Positions 52,301 through 64,000 of a stretch of DNA of 64,000 nt are shown piece by piece (position 1 is the first letter of the stretch; each line of letters starts with the position of its first letter). A model generated the notes under the pieces. The model was not told the DNA's origin, did no database searches, and was given only the letters and a program-made list of their open reading frames with translations. The stretch covers positions 19,140,539 through 19,204,538 of the forward strand of contig OX359250.1 of NCBI GenBank assembly GCA_947179485.1. Reading direction: 5' to 3'. The DNA comes from Allacma fusca (Eukaryota; Arthropoda; Collembola; Symphypleona; Sminthuridae). The translations under genes were made by a program, and so were the position numbers.

Positions 52301-55300
52301 GTGAATAGACTGAAATCATTAGTTTGTATGTTAAATTGGTTGGGAAGAGGTAGAAATAAATACCCAGCGGTAGAGTAGGTAGCTATACTGTAGAGTATCC
52401 CCTCATCATTTATCTAAATATTAATGGAAGTTGGAGCAAAAACGTTTTCTACAGGAAGCTCCACGGACTCGACGAATTCTTTGAAAACTGGTTTTTTTTT
52501 GTACAGACTAAAATCAAACTAAAAGTAAAGGAATTAACTAATTCAGATTTGGCATGCATATACAGTAGGAGAGGAGGGTTTCCAGTAGGTACCTTAACTA
52601 TGAAAATAATTTTTGGTGGAAGTCATGTAGTTTTTACAATGTCATTAAAAACAAGATACAATTTAGTAAAATGAACAATGACGGAAAAGGCAGCTGGCAA
52701 GGTGAAGAAAAAATGTCGTTTTTACATTAAAAACCACAGTTGGATGTAGATTTCCAGTAAATTAGCATTTTTTCTTGTTCATATTGCTACAAAAAGAAAC
52801 TCGCGCTGTCAAAAGGTTTTTGTGAAGCTGAAAAGATAGATTCACATGCAATATAAGAGGCAATTACAAATCATGCGTACATTTGAAGGCTTCCACTCGG
52901 AAACTGGGAATATCCGCTTGCATCTGCCGATTTCTTCATAGTGTAATAATATAGCCTGAGTATTATCATCTAAGAAAAAATTACCCCGGTGGATTTCGTG
53001 TGCCCATATGTACATTTCTCGCGAATTGCGAAATAAATTCTTAATTTTTTTTTTCAGTCAAGAAGGAGCCAATTGATTTTGTCTCTGAAGACAGGTGGTC
53101 CATGGCAAACTGTTCTTAAATCAAGAATTGGTCATTTCGTCTTGCTTAACATCAACTCTCGTTTTTTTTTCCATGGACTTGGTAACACCTGTCTACACAT
53201 ACGTCTGCGGCTTGCCATTGAACGTCTGCTCAAGCTCCTTTACGAACACTATCATATCCAGTGGCTGCATTGTGCTGTTGTTTTTGTTCCCTTATTTTGT
53301 TATTAATGAAATAGATTACATTTGAATTCCACGTAGTCTTTTGAGGTACTCCCTATGAAAATATATGGAAAGTTGATAGCATTTCGACAACTTCTCTGGC
53401 GTATATAAGTAAGGATGATGAACGAGAATGTAGCACGAGTTCGTGAAGGAACCAAGAGCAGATGCTAGGGTTGTCAGCCTATGTCCAGCGGGATCAGACC
53501 CAAGTGACGAGATTAGGATGAAAGGGGTTTTGAGCAAGAAAGAGGTTTCGATGAGGGTATTTTACATAATTTAACATCCTCCCTTAATATTCAGAAAGTC
53601 ACACACACAGGGAATCACTGGTGTTTGGAATAAGGGTTCGGTAAATTATTTTACTGCTACATTACCATTAAATTAGTGGTTTATGCGTACCTCCACAGTT
53701 TGCGAGTTACACTAGTTGGTGAAATAAATAGGCAGATGATTGTTACGTATGGAGGTACATATAGTATCTACATATATACCAAACTTGACCAAAAAGTTTC
53801 TCAACTCCTTCATCAGCTTGTGCACGCGACAGACACGAGCTTGAAGAACATCTGCTGTTTTCTTACACAATCTTCGGATTCCCACCCTCTCAAACCGGTT
53901 ACCTGACTGGAATCATTGAATTGACTTATTCTCTATTCCAGGTTTCCTTGTATATTCGAAACTCTAGCGGACTCATATACGTCTTCTGAGGGAAAAAATG
54001 CACACATCCTTTGGAACTTGTAAGTTACGACGTAACTGGATGTCAGTGGAAAAATATATTTCTATTATAATGCTGACCACCCGACCTCAGATAATGCAAT
54101 GCAATGCATCTGTCTCCCGTTCAGCTGAAACCAGCTAAAGGAAAAAAGGACATGATCTCTTGAACCATTACCCTTTAGATTTCTCTAGACCCTTTCAATC
54201 TGATACAATTTAATTTCCCAAGTTGCATTTTCTCATAGTTCTCATTCTCATGTTCTATAGAAGCAAATGTTATCACACATACGGGGAAAAATGTGAATAC
54301 TAATGTGCTCCCTTCACTGAGCATATTATGAGCATCGATTAGAATTGCTCTACTGGATGAAACAAGATGCTTACTTGTCTTGCTAAATATTTATAGTATA
54401 GTTTCAATGCTGCTTGAATGAAATCGTTTTTCTAGGAACTTCAGAGGATTTTTGCATGTCCCCATGTGTAGTAGTACTTGGGTGGAAAGCATGTCGTGCG
54501 CAATTGTACCTATTAAAAAGCACATACCGTTCCAATAAACTTTTTTTTTTGCTTGTTTACCAGGAAAGGGAAATAATTCCTGACGCGAAGCCATTTATTT
54601 ATGCATTTGTGGTTTTGACAACTGCATTCAGAATGCGGAAAATGGATTGGAAAAAATGGTACAATCTGGAGTTTTATGCGCATTACGACTCAAAATGATC
54701 TGAGTATAATGAGCCGTGAACTGCCATGACATAGACACAAACTTCAGACCAAGTCAGCCCTCCCATACTTGTACATACATACCCCAGGATTATCTATGGT
54801 ACACATGAGGAACTGCCCGTATAGATATATGAGATGAACTCAGTAAAGTTTATTACATTAACTTACTTAAGAGCAGGAAAGCCAGAGGAAATTTATGTAA
54901 GCCCCTTTATATCAAGTAAAAGATGTTATCGTCTGTCTGCACTAGTTCTTGTAATGAGAACATGAAAGACATTTTTTAGTATAATTAACAATTCATTCAG
55001 TTATAAATAGTAGTGATGATTATGGATAAAAACTTGCCACAACAATCATATGTTTGTGCAGAGCGAGTGCACACACTTTTGTGCATGTAAGTATACGTCC
55101 TGGTGCAAGAATTTCTTTGACATATGACCCAAAGACAACGTTCGATCGAAGTCATTTATCTCACTAGATTTATTATCAGTCATACAATGTTTGATGTTTT
55201 AAACGAACCTCCTACGTTTATGAACACTATGTTTTAGTATGTATGTACCTGTAAGTGGCAGAGAAATATGTTAATCAAAATTAAATTCAGTATTGTGATA

Positions 55301-58300
55301 TATGTATGTACATATATGTATATGTCTGATGAGGGGAAAATCTACGTGAGTATCCCCTCGCCGAAAGGAATACACACGTTTAGTAATTGCCGGACTAATT
55401 AATTTTGATTCAAGTTTAATTTCCTCAACATCAATAACTAAATGTTCCCTTGGGTGTCCAGGGTCGAAGGTACGAGAAAGGTTTTGGGTTCCATATGTCA
55501 TATTCATAGCAAATGTACATTAAGATTCTTAAGTACTGGATTGTTCTTGCATATTTGTACCGCATCAACTATTACTTTCTTAAAGATGCCGAACAATAAA
55601 CAAGTATTTACATAATAGTTGAATTTAATTATCCTTTACGGATGTACAGGAATTTATTGGCCTTTGCCGATCCATTCCTTTTCTTTAATTCCCTCCCAGT
55701 GATTTCCTGATCCAAGTGATGTTCCTTCTAGGGGTTCCCGCAAGTCGTCTTGGGAAAAGGTGTTGGTATTTAAATCTAATAATTATTGTGCAATAGACGC
55801 TTTTTTTTTAGCAGTGGAGCTACAATGAGAGCCTTCTTTATGAAAAGGTAAACCTTTACTAGAATGGGAATTGTGAGACAAGATTTTATTTTTAGTTTCA
55901 TGTATCTATATACTGAGGGATTGGAGTTGGAAGTACCAACCTACAACTTGAACGTATCAATGTTTGCTGAGCAATGGTAATCCCTGATTTAACTTCTTAT
56001 CTAGACGGATACAGACCCGCAATGAGGAGGGCATAGGCTAACGATATGTCAACCAAAAGATGGATACATTTCCCAGTTAAAACTTGCTTGTGTACCTTCT
56101 CATTTTGAATTTTCAGTACCGATTAGATACATCACTATCATACACGGTGTGTGCACTAAAAAGTTTGTGCATTCGGTTCTTTCAAAATTAAAACAGTATG
56201 ATTCCTGTGTAATAAAATTTCTTCGAACCGTAATGTCAGATTATACTAACTTGTGCTAGGAATAAGTCTCAAAACATACTATTTTCCTATTTCTGAGATT
56301 CCATTGATGTAATTTCCCCTCAAATACGATTTCATTGAAGGAAAGCTACGGAGCTTTAGTTACCCAGCTTGAGACATTTACAAAAAAAATGATTCTACAA
56401 ATAATAGTTACACAATCCAGTATTTCTGATCTACGTACCTCCAATTTGATTGATAACCAATCCATGGATTTCCGTTTATATTTACTGTTCGATGGATTTA
56501 ACGAATTTATGGTACATTGTGAAAGGAATAACATAAGGGATGAGATGCATGTTAGCCCCACTTGAAACTAACTTGAATAAACATATGTGTGGAGGTTCAC
56601 AAAAAAAAACGTGAAAGCTTATATACACGGACACATTGTTTGTTTGATATCTAAGGGAACTGTCTAGTAAAAGTCAGGAACTACTGATAAATGTACATAT
56701 TTATTAAAATGAACTCAATCGCGTTCACTGAGCTTATTAACACTTTTAATTTATAATCTTAAAGTGCACATGGATACATCCATGCTCAAATCCTGATTAC
56801 CCCTGAAAAGTAATTGAGTGCCTAGCAATCTGCCTCATATTGAAGACCGAAGACTCCTATGCATGAGGGCATGCATGGTGATATAGGTACAGAATCAAAA
56901 GAGAAAATGAGATTCAAATACTTGGCAGGAGACAGCTGAACGGATGCTGCATGGCAATTTTTCCATTTTTCTTCGCATCACAAAAACGCCAAGTAACACC
57001 TGGCCTATAGCACAAAGCGATTGGAAGTTAGCACTACGAAAAGTAATCGGCTTCTAGAACGCTCCGTGTACATAGGACCTGACCGACTACACTCTTATAC
57101 GCACACTGTATAAGTTAAGTACCTCCTGCCCGAAACCTCTGGTAGCTTTAATCCAATCTAAAATTATGAACTACACTATACCTACATACATACATACATA
57201 CATTTATCCACATACATACTGAGATATTCTCCGGAGCTCGAGTGACTTCAGAAATTTCAGTGGTTGTGTTGTATGTATTTTCAAACCTTCCATATGAGAG
57301 CTCGCTCCTTACTTTTAGTAGTATAATGTCCAACCTTAGGAACTTATGTAAACTCAGAAGTGGGACCTCGTGGATGGTGAAGTGAGTTTTCTCTTGAAGA
57401 GATACTTGCACGCAAACTAAAAACAAACTTGCACAAGCCCTTATGTACTATATAGGACCTCCTTGCCCCAATGTGTGGCAGCATTGCGGCACTGACCCTT
57501 CTTTCTCTGTGCTCAGGGCTCTCTGCATTATGTGTGTACTTGAGCTAAATTATCCCTAACTGCAGAAATAGTATGCTTGGTTATGTGTACGTATACCTTT
57601 AAGTGTACGCTCCATCCATATCCCTAGCATTGTACCCGTCCGATTACGACAAAGTTGAAAATACTCTCTAGCTCCCAGTAGTAACCGTAAATATGAACTA
57701 GAAGATTTGGGCTTTGAAAGCTCATTGACGCTGGGTTGACGGAACTATATACTTTTGATGATTTTCAATGTGCCATTATTATTAAAAGCCATGAAGGCTC
57801 AAGCTTTCAACCCACATCAAGGCACAATGAGCTCTATGTACAGATTTATGGATGATAGGGTATATACAGATATTTACATACATAGGGTAGCGGACTCTCG
57901 ATGTAAACATACCTAGAAGGGGCGCAATAGCCTGTTTATCAGCAATCCACGCGACACATATACGGTCATGAGAAGACCGAGTTGATGAACGTGAAATCTA
58001 TTGAAAGGCTCTGTGAGATACGAATACGTTCCTTCTTCCACAAAAACGAGTGAGGAGTCCCAACACCTGGTAGCTTTTTCCTCTCATTTCCAGCTTGATA
58101 ACTGAACCCCCATCGAAGGGGAAAAGAGTTGAATTATTTTTCTTCCCGCACCCCCACATAACGTAAAATGTGAGCCATAGAAGTCTCTGAATGCTTGAAC
58201 AAATACTAGTGTTAAAAGACTCAATTTTTATAATGAAATTGCACGTCATTTTAAAATGAGTCTCCTATGACAGCGCATTTACAATCCCAAATAAGTTATC

Positions 58301-61300
58301 TATTTTGATGGAGTTTTTATTATCGGACATAATTAGGCGAGCGTTCACTGAGTGATTAGACGTAAGCAGGACGTGGACGGGGTATGGAGTCGATGTCATT
58401 CTCATCTCTTTGAGGTCATCTTGAGTCCTCCTATAATAAAAAGTTTTGCAGAGATAAGGCACACACCGCTGCTGCTGAATAGCCTTGCTGTGTACAGTTC
58501 CTGCAAGGAATTGGAGGTTGGTTACAAAACGGTCTATGTACTTAAAACTTCACAATGGAAACCTCTCCACGTGAACCATCGGAAGGAGAGAGCATGCTGC
58601 AAGTTTTCCAGCTTTCACACTCCACCCAAACCCCAGAGTTGCTATATTCTTTTGAAGTCTGATGTATAAAGGTTTGGACCTTCTACACTGCCTGCAAATC
58701 CCAACAGAAGGGTAGGTGTAGATTCTAAAAACATGAAAGGCTCATTTCCTCCAAGGGTTCGGTTCATCAAAAGTATATGTCATAAGATTAGCCATCGGTT
58801 GTAAACAGAAATGTCCTGTGTATTTACAATTGCAATATAAGGTCTCCTCAATGAGGAGTTGTTTCCTTTATCTAAATTTCACAGTGTTTCCTTGATATCC
58901 AGCAATTTATAGGTCTGAGTATAGTATGCCCTACGTAGCAGTAAAATTAGAGAAATACTTTGATTTCGTTGTTTGAGCCAAAGTTATTTCCTTCGTATAT
59001 TTTTTTTTTCAACAGTTGGTTAACATGAGAGAGGTGCAGCATTGAGCATCCCTCTAAAGTCTGTGAGAATGTACGTACAATTAGGTATCTTTATAAGGAA
59101 ATGTCTTATGTTGAATCAAAACTTCCAAGGCGGTGGCTGATTTAGATATTTCATCAAGTTAATAATATACTAATTGTTAGAACTACCCAATTACACTCTT
59201 TGTAAAGTGAACCCATTTATATTCCAATCAGCCCGATGAGAACTCGGTAGCTGCAATCTGTTCCACATTCGTACCCAAATTTATCAACCTATACCATCAT
59301 TTTATGCAAATGTAACTTCTACTCCCTCAATTCCTTTCCTTAGGAGTCGGCAGTATCTGTATAAGAGATAGTCGGTTTGAAATAAGCTGGGATGAATGTG
59401 GGGCTCAATCCTCCAATTTTAACTTTCTAAGTTCCTTGTCTCAGACGGAGGTTAAAACAAGAATCTCTTATATTACAGATGATAGGAAAGAAAACAAGGA
59501 TATTTCCTTCACCCTGAGGTTCAAAATAATGTGTAAGCATGTAAACTTGTTGTGTTGTAATTGGACTCTATACAGCCTGGCCGAGCTGAAGCTGTACAAT
59601 GGGAAAATAGTAAACAAAGTATTTGTCAGGAGGTAATGGTCACTGGAACTAGGACCACTCCTTGTAACTACCATTAGTCAAATTACCATTTAGTAGGAAA
59701 TTTTGCAGTTTAATTGTCCGTCGTTGAATGGAAGATTCTAACAATACTGGGGAGTACTATAACTGTACTGTGTATCTCGAGCTGCTGAAAGAAAAATTTT
59801 ACGAGCTTATATTGCTCTATGTACGGTTATTTAGAATCTGAGGGGAAAAGAATTCCTGTCCAATATCTCAAGTGTCTACTGTACAGACACTTTCAACATT
59901 TAAAGCCATGCAGTGTATATACCTATTAGGTACATGAAATACCCTGGAGATGTAAACGTAAACAGCGTATGAGTACTGATTGAATGGTTCAACTCTACAG
60001 AGTTGTACAGAATCTGGACTCAAACCTAGGGTATTCATACGGGGTTCGTATTTTTATTTTTCGTCGTAATGTTTCTGGAAGTCGAAGGTCTTCTCTCCAG
60101 GACTACAATCCTTGTATATCATTAAAGCATAGTTCTTAAAGCAACGGGAATTCTTGGATGATTGCTCCAAGAAATTTTTACGTGTCTGTATTTTGCCTAA
60201 CTCCGCGCTAGAAATATAAAATCTGTTCCTACATTTTTGGCCACTTGCTAGGGAATACGACCTACCGTGCTGTGAAGAATGCTGACTCAATGTCAACCAG
60301 CACCTTCCTAAGATCCCTACCTTCCCCAGGTTCACACATACCAGCATTATTATTATCCTGGTTCTTTTGGGGTCTTGGTAACATCCCTGACTACAGAAGG
60401 ATGCTGGTCGGCAAAGGTTATGAATCTTTTGAGGGACCGGATTACATGCACAAACGGGACTGAGTATTAATTTCCAAATACTTTCGTCATGCCTATTTGG
60501 TAAATGCATTACGGACAACCACAGTATCATTCATAATAAAGCACCCAGAGCGCACATCTCGCTGGAAATGGAAGTTTAAATGAATAAATTGCTCATTGTT
60601 GTAAAACATTTGTGGAGCTTGTAAGATGAGCAGAGACGGTGCTCGGTGCAGGCGGAAAAGTGTGGTGTGGAAACAAAAATGTAGTTCTGTGGGACCCTGA
60701 TCTAGTTTTCTTTCATTGGAACTGGAACTCATTGTTTCTGGTAGATTTTTTTATGGTCCCTTTTAAAGGGTACTGCTACTTCTGGCCCTAGCGACTTTTT
60801 CCTCGTCAAGGGTGGACCAGTATTTATCGCACATTCATCGGTGAGGCAACTTACAAGTTTTTATTGAAACACAACAAGACAGACAAACAAACGGAAGGAT
60901 GAACGGATTGGATTTTTAAAAAAAAAAAGATGATAAGTACACACTTACAATACCGAGCATTCCTCTAACATATATACGGCAGTCCTGCTTACCCGACGTT
61001 ACTCAATACGTAAGTGGAGACTGATTATGCTCAACTGACACGATATACGATATCATCATCAGCATTTTTACAAAAAAAAAACTTTACGACGTTTATACTC
61101 TGAAAAGATTTTTTATGAAAAATAATCTGGCTAATCGTAAATTGAAGATGTTGCTCGATGAGTTGTCAGGCTTAAAGAACATGTACCAAGGAGAACTTAG
61201 TGTTTCACAATAAATATAGGCTACAAGCAACGTGTCATCTATTACTGCCTTTCTGTAGTGTCATGATGAGATACAAAGTATGGAGGAAAAATTTTTCCAA

Positions 61301-64000
61301 ATGCTACTATAGCACTAAAAGCTCTATTTATTATTACAATGAAGAGGGGAGAACCGGATTATCTAAGGTTGTCCCAGTCTATGTATATGTTCCAAGACAG
61401 ATAAAATATGCTAATCAATGAAATTGGGTTATAAAATCGTGAAATACGGCATGAGACGCGAAAATTTAAGTGGATACATGATTATAAGCTCAACCCTGAG
61501 AAAATTTTTCCATTTCCTTTTACTACCGATATGCGATGGTCCTTCTGACTGTGTTACATTGTCGTTCAATGATTAGTGTAAGCAGAGCAACTTATGTATG
61601 TCACACTAACAACTGGGCAAATTGCAATAACAAAAAAATCCAGTTCAGATTTATTGAAATTATTTGAAAACAAGGAAATGACTACATGTGCTTACATAGG
61701 AGCAACTAGCGTCAATGTCACTGACAATTATGTACAACTGAATCCAGTGTTTAGTATTGTGTTAGATGTCATTATTGTTATTGTGACATTTTGTTTTCGT
61801 CGTAGCAACATAATAGTAACAAGACAGTCTGAACTTGAACTTGCACTTACAACAATTGCACATCCCACTCAGGCGTTCCCACGAGAGAAAGTGGACCCAC
61901 ATAACCCCAGCAAATACAGTAGCTCTCAACAATCGAAAAAGGTAGTCGGGTTTGATTCCTAATAAGCTAAATCCCTGCGGTACTTATGGATTCAAGCGAA
62001 GGTCATATATCTCTCCTATTTTTACATCAACAGTTAGCAGCGTGTATTGTCAGGTTTTATAACTGGGCTCAGCCGCAGTCACTATCGATTTTAAAACCCC
62101 GGAAATGATAAATGATAAACAACCTGGTCATTTAAAATATGGAAACCTCTGGTATCATGTTCGAATACTTTCCACACAATTCAGGAAGAAGCTACATATA
62201 TTGCAAATAAGTATCAAAGGGCCCAGAGTGAGTGCATAATGTATTATCTAGGCAAATAAGGTAAGTATACAGTTTGTAAACCAAGGGAATACAGAGTCGG
62301 AGCTAATCTTGAAATTTATGGAAGTTGATAATATCAACGATATGAAAATATTGGTAATCACATCATCATGCAAAGTAACGTGATCGTTCCCTAGCTTTTA
62401 GCAGCACACAAAAATGTAAATTATCTCAAACCTTATTTGTTTTTCTAATTCATCATCATTGAAACTTAGATGAACGAAAACCAGAGTGAACAAAATCCCA
62501 CACGCAAAATACTGAAACTTGATATACTTCGCAAACTATTACATAGAAGCCATAAATGGAATTTCCGAAATCGGTAGCGGCAGCAATGAAGTGTACAATA
62601 CACTCCTCCAATTACATATTATGTAAGGAAGTCAGGGGAATTCGCCCCACGCCGCCATTCCAACAAAATACAGACATATGGGCTTGCATTGAAGTGCAAA
62701 ATGTATGTATGACTGCTGAATAATTATGCCCCAAACACATTGACTAAATGTGACTTACTACAAGGAAATATTGCCGCATCTCCTTGTCCCGATTGTCAGC
62801 CCATGGAATGGATCACCAAGGAACATTTTAATTATTGTTTTACTCACAGACGTTATTGCCTTTGAGTATTTGGAATGCAATTAATTACAATACTCTGACT
62901 TCGCGCATAGTTCAAAGCATTCTTGACACAGCTTTGCATCCTAACCAATGAGTAGGAAAGTCGGGAAAAGGAAAGTACTATAGATTATATACTGTCTGTT
63001 TTGTGCATTTGACTAGTATGCACGTGAAAAACATTCAAACGTCTGTTCTGATAAACTTCCCCTTTCCTCTGAAGGATCCATACTAATAGCTACAGAAGCA
63101 ATTCGGGTATTAATTCAAGTAGAAAGCTGTGAATAGATAATTACATATTTCAAAATAACGAGACTTAAGCTGATTTCGTAGGGGCTTACTTCTTTCATAG
63201 CCCCTATTAGATTTGCAAAATATTATGAGAGTCTACTTACATGGGTACTTAGTATTTCTTTGCATGCCATAAAGTCCAGACGTTACAGTGCAGGCCGGCA
63301 GCTGGTAAACATTACAAAAATCTATCTTGTGGCTCCACTAGACGCAAATATAGCAGTAATAATACGTGCTAATATATACTGATTCAAAGAATTTACTTTG
63401 ACAAGAGTCACTCTCATGGTCTTATCATTGCGAATGGCGTCAACAAGTCGTTGCCTTTGTAACGACTTTGGCCGAAATTGCGAGAAGATAAATGAATTTG
63501 AGCAGCTATAGACAATATACATAACGAAAGGTAAATGGTCACTCAGCAAAATAATGTGCACCCTGGCGAGGTACGCATTACAAAAATGTTACTCATCCGA
63601 TCAATAACATGTTTAAAAAAAAGACAGGCCAAAGCCCCAGATTTGAAATTATCGGTACTCTCCCCCTATGAGAAAAACAATTTCTAATGAACATGTCCAG
63701 CATTAGTGATAACACATAATTACAATGGTTTGCTCAACTATAATAGTTCCAAAAATAGCTTGTTTTCACAAGGAAATTCCCCCCTCGCTTAATAACATTC
63801 ATTTAGAGCAATTAGAAATAGATATCAATATTTGCATGTGTGAATGTAGCTGACAATAGCTGAGTAGACATATGTGTTTAGCCTTTAACCGCCAGCAGTG
63901 AACACCCGACTGGATGTTGTTCATTAAAGCTATTATTTGTCAGGTGGCAATTCCTTATTTATAAAAATATTTTGTTTTACACGTGAAACCTGATATCTGA
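49301..64000. other. Intergenic upstream of SoxC: no supportable gene
   Basis: No domain-bearing frame is seen. The longest frames (60054-60530 minus, 158 codons; 61594-61962 plus, 122 codons with a hydrophobic run near its middle) have no recognised motif and no splice context I can defend. Distant SoxC enhancers or untranslated exons could lie here, but nothing in the sequence identifies them. Confidence 0.5.
57178..57204. repeat. (TACA)n tetranucleotide array
   Basis: Four to five pure ACAT/TACA units follow a CTACA lead-in. Shorter relatives occur at about 7636, 10090 and 21590. Confidence 0.9.

Noticed and set aside
56150-56185. Mariner-like end sequence (GTGTGCACTAAAAAGTTTGTGC), and another GGGTGTTCGAAAAAATTTTC at about 19734
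   Set aside because: I could not find an inverted partner at the usual distance or any transposase motif, so neither is called as a mobile element.
60054-60530. 158-codon minus-strand frame
   Set aside because: No recognisable domain, no ATG at a sensible place, and the opposite strand is also partly open. Length alone is not enough in 64 kb.
61594-61962. 122-codon plus-strand frame with a hydrophobic run
   Set aside because: The single hydrophobic stretch could be a membrane segment, but nothing else supports a gene: no family, splice or poly(A) context.

Overview
This window is animal nuclear DNA, A+T-rich and very gene-poor. Microsatellites are frequent: (CT)n/(GA)n, (CA)n/(GT)n, (TA)n and TACA/TATG tetranucleotides. 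Short open frames with no recognisable protein are scattered throughout. There are no bacterial gene arrays, ribosome-binding sites, CRISPR arrays or intact transposons. The single gene I can support has GT-AG introns and encodes a SoxC-type HMG-box protein. Its wording (an ERRKICE helix 1 and a PYSDATQ/TKKH lead-in to the box) is closest to my memory of arthropod SoxC (fly Sox14). An arthropod, possibly a crustacean, is my best guess; species is not resolved.

Layout. From 1 to about 32.4 kb I see no confident gene: microsatellites, a degenerate 43-bp tandem duplication, a 20-bp perfect palindrome, a G-run and one weak candidate exon (27.2-27.7 kb, minus strand). From 32.4 to 41.8 kb lies A-rich sequence downstream of the gene. 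It has patchy C-over-G excess on the plus strand and may be a long 3' UTR or downstream transcribed region. From 41,823 to 47,023 (minus strand) lies the SoxC gene: coding exon 1 (46904-47023), a 3.3-kb intron, coding exon 2 with the HMG box (42712-43561), a 464-bp intron, and coding exon 3 with the acidic C-terminal domain (41823-42247). The phases join exactly and give a 464-residue protein.

Upstream of the gene, plus-strand composition changes from strongly C-rich to strongly G-rich. The switch falls near 47.8-48.2 kb, between a (CA)n and a (GT)n tract, and looks like a divergent promoter region. From 49.3 to 64 kb I see no supportable gene. A lone developmental transcription factor in tens of kilobases of non-coding DNA fits the usual arrangement of Sox genes, whose flanks often hold enhancers. 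No enhancer can be proven from sequence alone here.
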